A program made the position numbers and the translations under genes. 52,358 nucleotides of DNA, taken from NCBI RefSeq assembly GCF_900101955.1, contig NZ_FNAQ01000016.1:1-52358 (forward strand), given 5' to 3'. Below, one piece after another: positions 1-8,377 of the stretch (position 1 is the first letter of the stretch; each line of letters starts with the position of its first letter). The stretch comes from Desulfuromonas thiophila. Its GTDB lineage: Bacteria; Desulfobacterota; Desulfuromonadia; Desulfuromonadales; Desulfuromonadaceae. The notes under the pieces were generated by a model, which was given only the letters and a program-made list of their open reading frames with translations, searched no databases and was not told where the DNA came from.

Positions 1-263
1 TCGCCGATCCGGCGCATGGCTTGGTTGAGTTCAGTCTGGACGGGATCATTCTGGCGTTTTTTCAGCGACTCGTCGATCCCGGCCAGCGCTTTCTCTCGCC
101 ACTGCTCCAGGCGGTAGATCTCAATGCTCAGTTCGCGGGATAGCGCATCAACGGATTCGCCCCGCAGCAGACGTAGGACCACTTCACGCTTGCGGGCGGC
201 ACTCCAGCGCTGCCCCTCGGCCAACGGTCCTGTGACGGTTTCGTTCTGGTTCTGTTTGGTCAT
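1..263 (-). CDS. IS3-type transposase OrfA, N-terminal part (runs off window)
   Basis: The minus-strand frame starts at ATG 263 and is still open at the window edge, giving about 87 residues. It reads as the HTH (transposase_8-like) subunit of an IS3-family element: LAEGQRWSAARKREVVLRLL followed by the second helix around GESVDALSREL and then RLEQWREKAL. In IS3 elements OrfA supplies DNA binding and is fused to the OrfB DDE integrase by frameshifting. A Shine-Dalgarno-like AAGGAG lies just upstream of the start (about 270-280). The element's outer end is probably near 328, where the minus strand begins TGGAGCGGAGCC. The rest of the element is outside the window, so completeness cannot be judged. 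Confidence 0.8.
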   Translation of the reverse strand, partial: MTKQNQNETVTGPLAEGQRWSAARKREVVLRLLRGESVDALSRELSIEIYRLEQWREKALAGIDESLKKRQNDPVQTELNQAMRRIG

Positions 264-455
264 TGTTAATCTCCTTGGACACGGGGACATTACCCCAAAT
301 CAGTGGCCAAGAAAACCGGCTCCGCTCCACTAAGAATTGGTGGCAACATTGGCGGCGAGCTGAAGACCCTTCCTCCCCCCTTGAGCAGCTGGCAGGGAGA
401 TGGTGAATCGCATCCCTCGTGGTTGTCTTCACCATCAGATCGTTGTACACATCCT

Positions 456-860
456 TTACAGTGAAAAGATTTGCTCAGCCTCTGGCAGCTCAATTCCCGT
501 GATCCCCAGCTCATCGCCCAGCGTCTTTGCCAGATTCGCCGAGGACTCCGCCTCGTCGTGAACGATGAAGGTGCGCTGCGGCTTTTTCTCCATCACCTGC
601 ACGAATTCCACCAAGCCAACGCGGTCAGCGTAGCCGGAGAACCCGGTAAGCACCTCGAATCCCTCACCGAAAATCCGTACCGGACTTTGCTTCTCCACCA
701 GTTTGCGACCAAGGGTGTTGGGCGCTTGCCAGCTGGTCATCAGAATGGTGGTACGCGGATCACCGATGCGGTTGCGCAGGTGGTGGCGCATCCTCCCTCC
801 TTCGAGCATGTCGCTGGAACTGATGATGATCGCCGGAGCCTTGAGACTGTTGAGGGCGCT
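456..860 (-). pseudogene. C-terminal remnant of a beta-CASP MBL-fold RNase/exonuclease
   Basis: The frame encodes a piece typical of the end of beta-CASP metallo-beta-lactamase nucleases (YSH1/RNase J-like). It has KAPAIIISSSDMLEGGRM followed by an MBL C-terminal segment (TGFSGYADRVGL, then QRTFIVHDE). The catalytic beta-lactamase HxHxDH region that should precede it is absent. Reading back from the conserved segment, an in-frame TGA lies at 861-863, so the gene is broken there. No matching 5' part was seen elsewhere in the window. The break coincides with the start of the recombinase module at 1068, so insertion or a deletion beside it is the likely cause. An internal ATG at 809 could start a short product, but it would have no nuclease active site. 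Confidence 0.75.
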
Positions 861-873
861 TCATCTAGGATGC

Positions 874-902
874 GTAGCCTCCTAGAGCGGATGACAGGCT
901 AC
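874..902. repeat. Inverted repeat at left end of recombinase module (possible attachment site)
   Basis: Perfect 7-bp arms GTAGCCT (874-880) and AGGCTAC (896-902) are separated by 15 bp. They lie immediately outside the point where the truncated beta-CASP gene loses homology (about 860) and 166 bp before the first recombinase-module gene. Tyrosine recombinases usually bind paired inverted arms around a short crossover region, so this fits a recombination end. I found no second copy on the other side of the module. Confidence 0.35.
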
Positions 903-1067
903 AAAACGCTAAAGAGTACCTTGCTGCAACAGAATCTGGTCGCGGGCCAAGATGTGTGTTATTAAAGGAAATCCCCTGCGAAATCATACTGTTCTTTCGT
1001 AAAGGGAAAAGAACCCTTCTTTCTCAGATTCAATGGCACATTCAATTTCAGGATCGGGATCGAATCC

Positions 1068-1604
1068 ATGCTACAGAACATCGAATGGCACAGAATCGCG
1101 CTTAAGGATATCTCCCCTCCCCCGCTGGATTTGATCGAAGAGGCCGATCTGCTCTGCCCTTCGGACTACGTTATCAATAGAACCGAGCTCGGCAAGAGGC
1201 ATCATCCATCCCTGACTCCGGAAGCTGCGCACTATCTGCTGCATTTGCATCCTCCCCTGCTGTGGGGTTCTAAACATCATTGTATTGGAGGCTTGCGGGT
1301 GCTGACATTGACATCGCCCTTTTTACAGCCAGAGGAGCTGCTGCCTGTGGGGATTTTACCCGCCAAGACATCTCGAAGCGAACTCATTACATTGATGGAA
1401 ATGGATTGCTTTCTCGCTCAAATGGCCTACGGCGTTCATGCGCCGGAGAAATCGCTCTATGTCCGCAGCAGGGAACTGCAGTCACAAGAGCGGTTGACCA
1501 AGTGGTCCCCCGCCCTGGCAACCGATATCACCACAATCGCTGAACTTCTTGGCGTCAGCCGGCAGACACTCTATGTCTATAACAGCGAATTGAAGAAAAG
1601 ATGA
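1068..1604 (+). CDS. Small HTH protein, first gene of tyrosine-recombinase trio
   Basis: A 178-aa protein whose last 30 residues read as a helix-turn-helix (TTIAELLGVSRQTLYVYNSE, residues about 154-173). The remainder has no family I recognise. It overlaps the next gene by 4 bp (ATGA), so the three genes are translationally coupled. Comparable arrangements, in which a small DNA-binding accessory protein is encoded with two large tyrosine recombinases, are known from Tn554-type transposons (TnpC with TnpA/TnpB) and from mobile islands carrying recombinase trios. By analogy it probably helps assemble or orient the recombinase complex. This is inferred from context, not from homology I can see. 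The ATG at 1068 has only a weak purine-rich sequence (GGATCGGGA) upstream. Confidence 0.6.
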   Translation: MLQNIEWHRIALKDISPPPLDLIEEADLLCPSDYVINRTELGKRHHPSLTPEAAHYLLHLHPPLLWGSKHHCIGGLRVLTLTSPFLQPEELLPVGILPAKTSRSELITLMEMDCFLAQMAYGVHAPEKSLYVRSRELQSQERLTKWSPALATDITTIAELLGVSRQTLYVYNSELKKR

Positions 1605-4069
1605 CCGCGCTTAGTCAAACCATGACCCGCCTGCTGGAAAAAGCCGGGCCAACAGCGTCAATAACCGCTGCAGATCTGGTGGCTCTCACCGACACAATCA
1701 TGGCACCGGCGCACCTGAAAGGGTTATTTTTTCTGCTGCCACGATTATTGCCGGTGCTGAAAACGGCAAAAGCAATCTGTCAGCTCGCCGGCAATGATCA
1801 ATTTATGGAAAAGACAATTGAACCTGCGATAACGGTGAGCGAGATTCTGCTTTCAATTTCAGAGGAAATCGCAACTGATTTCCTTCTGGACGATCTGTTT
1901 ACCAAAGGCAACAGCGCAGAAGAAACATTCAAAGGAATCCTAGAAGAGTATCCATTGTACTGCTCGCTGGGACACGCTGTCGCCAACCCTCAATATCATC
2001 CATCTTATACAAATCTTTTGGCACAAATTTTCCTGGCCAGTCATGTTCTAGCTATCAATGAAACGCACAATAGCGAACAGATACTTAAGGTTTACCGAGG
2101 TGTTCGCATGTTGTCGCTACCTAAATATACTGAGCAACTCTCAAAGGTCCCAGCGCAACCCTTAACTCCTCAGGCGTTTTTCGAGGCCATTCACCGCGGT
2201 AAACCTGGCCAGCGGCTGAAAGATGCCATTGTGCTTATCGAAAAAGCCTTGGTCCAGCATGCTCCTCGCCATCCTGTGCGCCCAGCAGTGACCAAAAAAG
2301 CCAGTCCCCGCCGTTCAGGCGGTCTCAGCAAGGCGTTTGATGATGAAGTAGTATCTCAGGCAGTTTCTTGGACTGGAACTGAAGTAATCGAATCTAAAGG
2401 GTTAAACCCGGAAGAAGAGAAAGTCTATCTTCAGCATGGAGGCCATCCTGGCGAGTTTACTGCTGCACGTGATGCCATTGCGGTTGTGGCAATCGAGGAA
2501 CGACAATACGACCGAACCAGTTTAAATGAACTGGCAATTCAGGCCCGACAGGCCAGCAGCCAGATCGCCATGCGCAACCAGATGTTCCCGTTAGCGTGGC
2601 AGGATCTTAACCAGTACGATGTCGCAACTTTGCTGGCCTACCTTAGCGGCACCTCAGCGCCTGAAAAGCCGCTGCCGTGTGAAGCGGCAGTCAAAAAGCT
2701 GCTTTTGATTATGTTCTGGAGCGCATCTCCTCTTGACCGTGCTCTGAAGATGACCTTCTACTACCAGGGAGGCGCACGGCTTGAATCCGGTGACGCGCTC
2801 CACTGGGACGAAGGCAAGGTGCCTTTTTTTCGCCTGCTATCTCCAGGTCCTGAGTTGTGCGATGAATCGACGGCTCATAACTACCCCCAAGCCCGGCCCA
2901 CCGTGCAGTATTCACAGATTCCTCTGCCAAACATGGTACGCCATATCCTGACATCTTTGCTGCCGGACAGCGACAGATCTCGCAAGATTGAAGGCTGCTC
3001 TGTGTTTGATCGCCAGGAAGATGCGCAATCTGAACTGCGCCAATCCTTAACGCAGTGCCTAACGAAGCTGAACCGGCAGCATGGCACGCGGCTGACACCC
3101 ACCCGAATCAGTCAGCATCTGGTACGACGCCTTGCCAGGCAGCCCGGTCAGGATCTACCCAGTGCTGCGTTGTACTTCGGCTATAGTCAGCGACTGGCGG
3201 TAACCCGTATCCACTATACGCATGCCCCGCTGCTTAGACTGGAACAGTCCTACCGCCAAATGTGTCAGGCTCTCTTAACCCCGCTGGGGCACAGTTCCGC
3301 CTTCCCTGCGCAGCATGTCAATTCAGAGCGTGCCGCTGTGGGAACCCCCTGGTGTCCCAAGCCCGAATCTGTTCAGGAACTGGTTCAGGCCCTGATCGAC
3401 TGTGTAGACGTTAATCGTCCAGATCCAGGTGATAGCCACCGCGTAGCCACCTTTCACAACTACTATGCCGTCTATACGGCGTGCTTTATCGCTTTTGCTA
3501 CAGGGTATCGTGCAGTACGTGATCCGTCTTTCAATGAAGGCCTGATCGACGAGCAGTCGGGACTGGCATTAATTTGCGACAAAAGCGATGATCTTGGCTA
3601 TTCCAACCGTCTGGTCTGGATTCCAGATGAATGCCGGCGACAAATCCGCTACTACCGCGAACATCTGGTGGCGTTGTATGACCGTACAGGCGCCGCCAGC
3701 CCGGCATTGTTCAACATGATCAAAAATCATTGTGGTAAAGGGCGCCCGGCACAATTATTTCACATCGACATAGAACTCTCAGAGGTAGAGCTTCTTGGCC
3801 CAGGGTTGCTGCAACAAATCCTTTCACGGCTCTTTAATTATCATTTGCCGGCCAACGCCAACCGGCACTATCTTAAATCGCACCTTTTGCAAGACGGCTG
3901 TCCACCTGAAATTATTGAAACTTATCTCGGCCACTGGGAGCTGGGACAAGAATCCTGGCATGGCCTGTCGGGGTTACGACCAGGAGTCTTTCACGAATTT
4001 CTGAAACGACATGTGCCGCGCTGCCTGGAACAGGATGGCTGGCGCGCTCTGCACGGTTTTTTGCCATGA
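1601..4069 (+). CDS. Large tyrosine-recombinase-like protein lacking the catalytic Tyr
   Basis: An 822-aa protein with a C-terminal segment resembling the tyrosine recombinase/phage integrase catalytic fold. TGYRAVRD (Arg637) occupies the first-Arg box, HYLKSH (His756 to His761) the H-x-x-R box, and LGHWELGQ (His778) the GH box. Two departures stand out: the box-II Arg is Lys759, and no Tyr occurs in the 8-15 residues after the GH box (it continues ESWHGLSGLRP), where the nucleophile belongs. Either the active site is dead or another residue is used. The first 550 residues are unrecognised and probably bind DNA or partners. The gene starts on an ATGA overlap with the gene before and ends on one with the gene after, so all three should be made together. 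It is likely a structural or accessory recombinase subunit. Confidence 0.7.
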   Translation: MTALSQTMTRLLEKAGPTASITAADLVALTDTIMAPAHLKGLFFLLPRLLPVLKTAKAICQLAGNDQFMEKTIEPAITVSEILLSISEEIATDFLLDDLFTKGNSAEETFKGILEEYPLYCSLGHAVANPQYHPSYTNLLAQIFLASHVLAINETHNSEQILKVYRGVRMLSLPKYTEQLSKVPAQPLTPQAFFEAIHRGKPGQRLKDAIVLIEKALVQHAPRHPVRPAVTKKASPRRSGGLSKAFDDEVVSQAVSWTGTEVIESKGLNPEEEKVYLQHGGHPGEFTAARDAIAVVAIEERQYDRTSLNELAIQARQASSQIAMRNQMFPLAWQDLNQYDVATLLAYLSGTSAPEKPLPCEAAVKKLLLIMFWSASPLDRALKMTFYYQGGARLESGDALHWDEGKVPFFRLLSPGPELCDESTAHNYPQARPTVQYSQIPLPNMVRHILTSLLPDSDRSRKIEGCSVFDRQEDAQSELRQSLTQCLTKLNRQHGTRLTPTRISQHLVRRLARQPGQDLPSAALYFGYSQRLAVTRIHYTHAPLLRLEQSYRQMCQALLTPLGHSSAFPAQHVNSERAAVGTPWCPKPESVQELVQALIDCVDVNRPDPGDSHRVATFHNYYAVYTACFIAFATGYRAVRDPSFNEGLIDEQSGLALICDKSDDLGYSNRLVWIPDECRRQIRYYREHLVALYDRTGAASPALFNMIKNHCGKGRPAQLFHIDIELSEVELLGPGLLQQILSRLFNYHLPANANRHYLKSHLLQDGCPPEIIETYLGHWELGQESWHGLSGLRPGVFHEFLKRHVPRCLEQDGWRALHGFLP

Positions 4070-7029
4070 ACAAGCCGTCGATTCCCTCGCCTTGGCCAGA
4101 AGCGGCACAAAAGCTGGCCCATTCGGCACAGTCAGTCGCATTCACTCAAAACCAGCAACTCGCACTGCAGGTCGTAAGTGATATTCTGCCGATCCTTCTA
4201 TCGGGGCAGTCCGGGATACAACTTACAGCAGAACAACTCGGGCCACTGTGCATCAAATTGGGAAATTGCAATGCTACAGACAAAAAAGAGCGATTCAACT
4301 TCCTCGCCCGCGGCATTGAATGGGGCAATCGCCATCTGGGATGGGACGTCCCTCTATCTCCCTTATTCTATGGTGTTAAGCGCCAGCGTAACCTCCTTCA
4401 GCCAAAACTGTTTCAATGTCGTCATTTGGCCGAAGATTTAGCGGCAGCATTTTTAAATGAACTTCAGCATGTGCCTTGCTCACGTTCAGAGGCCATAGGC
4501 CATATCTTCTTTTCAGCAATTCTGTTCGGGGGACTAATCAACCCTCGCTGGCATCAACCCTTCATTTCAGCTCTCAATCAGAACGATATATTTCAGGAAG
4601 GCAGCTGGCTCTGGGTCGAGATGACCTCCCTGGCCAAAAAACACACCGCCACGCGACAGGGCCGATGGGTGGCAGATCCTTTGACTCATTTGCTGATTTA
4701 CCGTTTTTTGGATCTGGCATTGCCTACCGGCACAGAAAATCCGAAAAAAAAGTCCCCCTGGCAACTGCTTGAGGCAATCTGCAAAAAGCTACCACTTCCC
4801 GTGGAGAAAAAACCCCGTTCCTTGTCTGAACTGCTGCGCTGGGCCATGGCTCGTGAGGTTTTACGTTCAAGTTCTTCAATGCTCAGCTACGCTAAAGGCG
4901 ATCTGGAGTCGTTCTCTTTGCCGATTGGCCCTTGGCTGAGGATCCTGACAGGCAAGGCGATCCCGATTCGGCTGCCTCAGAGTCAACACGATGCGGGAGT
5001 GAAAATTCAGCACAAAACCCTTTTACCGTTCGAAAACACGACTACCGCTGCTCAGATCAAGCTGCTTAAGAAGGCTCAGCGACTTCTCAGCATTGATCGA
5101 GACGGCAAGGAAATCACCGTTGCTATGGGGCGAAAACGCCTCAAAACCTTTTTCGATGAGTACCATCAGCAACTTGCCCCGACAATGCAGCTACTAACGG
5201 CTTGGGGATGCCAGATGCTCTCGCCGAAAATTTCTCGACTGGAAAGACGCACTGCCCACCCGATCAAAGTGAGCAGCCTGCTGCGCTACTGGAGTGAAAT
5301 CGGCCACAAACTGGTGCGTGCCTTTGGAGTGGAAAACCCCCTTCTGCTCGACCCGCAGGATCTAGAATGGGTCTATGAAGCCATTGCACAGGAGTTGGGC
5401 AGCGATCCCTATGCTGTTCATCGCCTGGCTCAGTTCCATGGTTTTTTAGAGGCCTTTTACCAAGCGCCTGAAATGGAATGGGCGGAAATTGTAGAGGGGC
5501 AGATAGCCTCCTGCTCCGGGGTAGACGCCAACCTGGTGAGTCCGGCGACCTACGATGCCCTGCTCAACTCGCTTGGCTGGAGCAAGCCGGAACCTTCCCG
5601 GTGGCAAACGCTGCACCTGCTGGCCACCATCCTGTCGTATCGCTGCGGACTCAGACCCGTTGAAGTCCGGGCGTTGCGCATTATAGACATTCAGGGCGTT
5701 AGTGAATGGGAAGTTCTGGTGCGCAACAGCAGTTTCAAGACCACAAAAACCAGTGCAGGTATTCGCCGTCTTCCGCTATCCCTGCTGCTGAATCAACAGG
5801 AAATGTCCTTCCTGCTGCATTACCTTGATCAACGAAAGCAGGAAACGGCACTCTTTGGCGAAGAACTGTTCCTGGCCAATCCGGCACGAAAAAAAGGAAT
5901 GCTTAGCGATGGTGAACTTTTTGGTGTTATTCGCGAACACCTAAGACTCATCACCCAGGATGAGAGCGTGCGTTCATATCACCTGAGACACTCCTTTTTA
6001 ACCTGGAGCCATGTGGGGTACTTTTTGTACCCGGACAGTCCGGCTAAAGATGTTGCGGCCTTGCAACATCAGGAATTTGATGACCTGCGACTGCGAGCCC
6101 TGCATGAGCAACTGCTACAGCAACCGGATACGGGACGTTCACAGGCTTATCTGCTCGCACTTTTGGCGGGGCACAGCAGCCCGACAACGACATTTAAAAG
6201 TTACATACATTTTCTTGATTGGTTGAACGGGTATGAAAGACGCCAGGTATCTTACTCTTACCCCTTTAGTGCCAAAACCATTATGGCCATCTCAGGATTG
6301 TCGCAGCCGCGCGTCTATGCTGTACTGCAACAGTCGCTAAGTCAAAAAACGCATCCCCTGTTGCCGATTCTACTGAATCGGGCGTCAATCTATGCCACTC
6401 GCCTGCGTCACCCATTGATGGGTAAAGCACGCGTTCCCTGCAAGATCCAATGGCGAGAAAAGTCTTCCCCGATAAAATGCTGGGCCGAGATCGTCGGCCA
6501 TGGTAACGAGCACCTGCCAGAAAATCTTAAGAAATCGTTAGATGCCCTCACCCGCCCTGATTGGGAGCTGGCGGTACAGGTGTACGAAAGCATCCGACAA
6601 CTAGATGGCCGCAGAATAAAATCTGCTAAAAAAATTATCCAACTCGCCCTGAATTGCCGATCAGCTCGATGGTCTGATAGCTGTTACGGCTCTCTGACGG
6701 ATTTGGCGGAGCTTGTCGAGTTGATTCTTGAATGTGGTATTCCTAAGAGGAGAATCTTGTTAGTGCATCACGCACGCAGAGGGCAAGAGCAATCTGATCG
6801 ACGCAAATACTTAGTTAAATGGGCCACCGCTGCAAAGTTGCCCGTTTCTCAGCTCACTAGCGGCGAAGAGTCTAACCTGAAAAGTACAGACAAAAAGGGC
6901 TCGGTCACTATCAAGATTTTAAATGACAATTATGACGAGGGCGAAGCTAAAAAGAAAAGAGGGAAAAAAGGATCCTCCGGATTTTACTTCGCTCTTAGAC
7001 TTTTACATCAACAGTTTAGTATGAATTAA
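4066..7029 (+). CDS. Large site-specific tyrosine recombinase (third gene of trio)
   Basis: A 987-aa protein containing a well-formed tyrosine recombinase domain in its middle. Arg530 sits in YRCGLRPVEVRAL, YHLRHSFLTW (Arg641, His642) forms the second box, His703 lies in LLAGHSS, and Tyr713 in TTFKSYIHF is the expected 10 residues after it. The first position of the H-x-x-R box is Tyr638 rather than His, a known variation. About 270 residues follow the domain, beginning with an HTH-like stretch (TIMAISGLSQPRVYAVLQQ). Family members cut and rejoin DNA through a covalent 3'-phosphotyrosine. It is the only member of the trio with an apparently intact nucleophile, so it is probably the catalyst that moves this element. 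Its length is about three times that of a standard integrase. Confidence 0.85.
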   Translation: MNKPSIPSPWPEAAQKLAHSAQSVAFTQNQQLALQVVSDILPILLSGQSGIQLTAEQLGPLCIKLGNCNATDKKERFNFLARGIEWGNRHLGWDVPLSPLFYGVKRQRNLLQPKLFQCRHLAEDLAAAFLNELQHVPCSRSEAIGHIFFSAILFGGLINPRWHQPFISALNQNDIFQEGSWLWVEMTSLAKKHTATRQGRWVADPLTHLLIYRFLDLALPTGTENPKKKSPWQLLEAICKKLPLPVEKKPRSLSELLRWAMAREVLRSSSSMLSYAKGDLESFSLPIGPWLRILTGKAIPIRLPQSQHDAGVKIQHKTLLPFENTTTAAQIKLLKKAQRLLSIDRDGKEITVAMGRKRLKTFFDEYHQQLAPTMQLLTAWGCQMLSPKISRLERRTAHPIKVSSLLRYWSEIGHKLVRAFGVENPLLLDPQDLEWVYEAIAQELGSDPYAVHRLAQFHGFLEAFYQAPEMEWAEIVEGQIASCSGVDANLVSPATYDALLNSLGWSKPEPSRWQTLHLLATILSYRCGLRPVEVRALRIIDIQGVSEWEVLVRNSSFKTTKTSAGIRRLPLSLLLNQQEMSFLLHYLDQRKQETALFGEELFLANPARKKGMLSDGELFGVIREHLRLITQDESVRSYHLRHSFLTWSHVGYFLYPDSPAKDVAALQHQEFDDLRLRALHEQLLQQPDTGRSQAYLLALLAGHSSPTTTFKSYIHFLDWLNGYERRQVSYSYPFSAKTIMAISGLSQPRVYAVLQQSLSQKTHPLLPILLNRASIYATRLRHPLMGKARVPCKIQWREKSSPIKCWAEIVGHGNEHLPENLKKSLDALTRPDWELAVQVYESIRQLDGRRIKSAKKIIQLALNCRSARWSDSCYGSLTDLAELVELILECGIPKRRILLVHHARRGQEQSDRRKYLVKWATAAKLPVSQLTSGEESNLKSTDKKGSVTIKILNDNYDEGEAKKKRGKKGSSGFYFALRLLHQQFSMN

Positions 7030-7409
7030 CACTTTCTAGATAAAAAGTAGCATCAGCATAATAACCTAACCGTTTTTGTATCGCTCAATAAATGGCCAAT
7101 TGACTTCTTCAAAAAGAGGCCGGATATACGGCAGCTATCCTGTCCCTATCATTAAATGCACAAAGCCTTTGCGAAAAAAAAAAGGGGGGGGGACCATATA
7201 CGGACACTGATTGGTTTAGTTGCAAAGTATTGTTGCTGAGACCGATCTTCCATCATGGCCTAAGCCACATTGGAAACTAATCACAAAGCACCCAGGCAGG
7301 CTGAAACGTGACAAAAAAACGTGAATAGCACAAAAAAAGTGCGCTTTTCGGAACAATTATTTTTTTCCAGCGTCGGATAATACACACAAACCCGAAGCTG
7401 GAGGCGACG
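7030..7409. other. Intergenic region with A10-G9 homopolymer tract
   Basis: No supportable gene lies in these 380 bp. The stretch is AT-rich and includes ten A followed by nine G at 7174-7192, an unusually long double homopolymer. It also has a short hairpin (GCAC, A-rich loop, GTGC) at about 7328-7342. A GATAAT hexamer at about 7376-7381 is a plausible -10 for the following gene, although no good -35 was seen. GGAGG at 7400-7404 is the ribosome binding site of the gene at 7410. Confidence 0.5.
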
Positions 7410-8252
7410 ATGAACAGCCATGATTTCCGAATTGACACAGACGGATGCGAATTATTTGAAAACCCATCTAAAATCTTTACCGCTTTAGGCATCCTCAGCT
7501 GCCAATTAGAAAAATTAGACAAAATAATGATGGGGCAGCTTAGCGATAGAAATTTGTCATTAAACTATAGATGCCCTGCTGGACTATCTGGAGGAACTGA
7601 AATAGTAATAAATTCCAACCTGAACTACCCGGAAGATGTATTAGATGAAATAAAAGTATATTTATTAAGCTCTAGGCGTGTCATTCTCGAGTCGATAAAC
7701 AACATTAAAAGTAGAGATGATTTTAATATCTTATGCAGCGATCTCATAGATCTTGAAAAACAGATAACAAAAAAAACAACTAGTTTGATTTTGCCGATCT
7801 GCAAACTTCCTGTAGAGAAGCTTGCTGAAGCCATAGTTTCATTATCAGAAATAACTTTAAGCAGGCGCACTAATACTAAAATTATTTACATAGACAATAA
7901 CGGCAAAATATATTTTCAATGCGGAAGAAAAATATCGCATGAAGAAATTTTAGGAACTCTCAAAGAAGACGATACTGAGTACTATGGCGAGTTTGATATT
8001 AAAAAGGCCCCTGGAGATATCAATGTGCAATTTACGCTAATGCGAGATAGTAAACAAATTAAGCATGAGATGTGCAGCGATATATTTTTGAAGGAATGGA
8101 TTAATGGTGAACATGATTTCAAATGTTTTGCAAAAATGTGTGCCAAGTATAAAGCTGTTAAAACACATCATGGGGTTTTGTTTAGAATAACAGAAGTGCT
8201 GGAGATCAAGTTGCCTGAAGAACCAAAAAAACAACTAGATTTAATATGTTAA
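7410..8252 (+). CDS. Hypothetical protein, AT-rich probable cargo gene
   Basis: A 280-aa protein starting at an ATG with GGAGGCGACG just upstream. I recognise no domain and see no signal peptide or membrane segment. The sequence is rich in Ile, Lys, Asn and Glu. Its base composition is clearly more AT-rich than that of the genes on either side, which suggests separate acquisition. It directly follows the recombinase trio in the same direction, the usual place for cargo of such an element. It could be a single-gene defence or toxin factor, but nothing in the sequence shows this. Confidence 0.6.
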   Translation: MNSHDFRIDTDGCELFENPSKIFTALGILSCQLEKLDKIMMGQLSDRNLSLNYRCPAGLSGGTEIVINSNLNYPEDVLDEIKVYLLSSRRVILESINNIKSRDDFNILCSDLIDLEKQITKKTTSLILPICKLPVEKLAEAIVSLSEITLSRRTNTKIIYIDNNGKIYFQCGRKISHEEILGTLKEDDTEYYGEFDIKKAPGDINVQFTLMRDSKQIKHEMCSDIFLKEWINGEHDFKCFAKMCAKYKAVKTHHGVLFRITEVLEIKLPEEPKKQLDLIC

Positions 8253-8377
8253 ACATGAACTATTGAGATCTCCCACTGGCAACAAGGATTTGTTTTGCCG
8301 ACTAGCAAGAGGTTGGTTCAATGCGTTTCAGCACGGCGACGAACACCTCGACGTCATCGGCCACCTGCAATAGGCGA

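Noticed and set aside
8270-8377. Possible gene remnant after hrgA stop (minus-strand frame reading LQVADDVEVFVAVLKRIEPTSC)
   Set aside because: It looks protein-like over about 22 residues, but it has no start or recognised family; too short to call.
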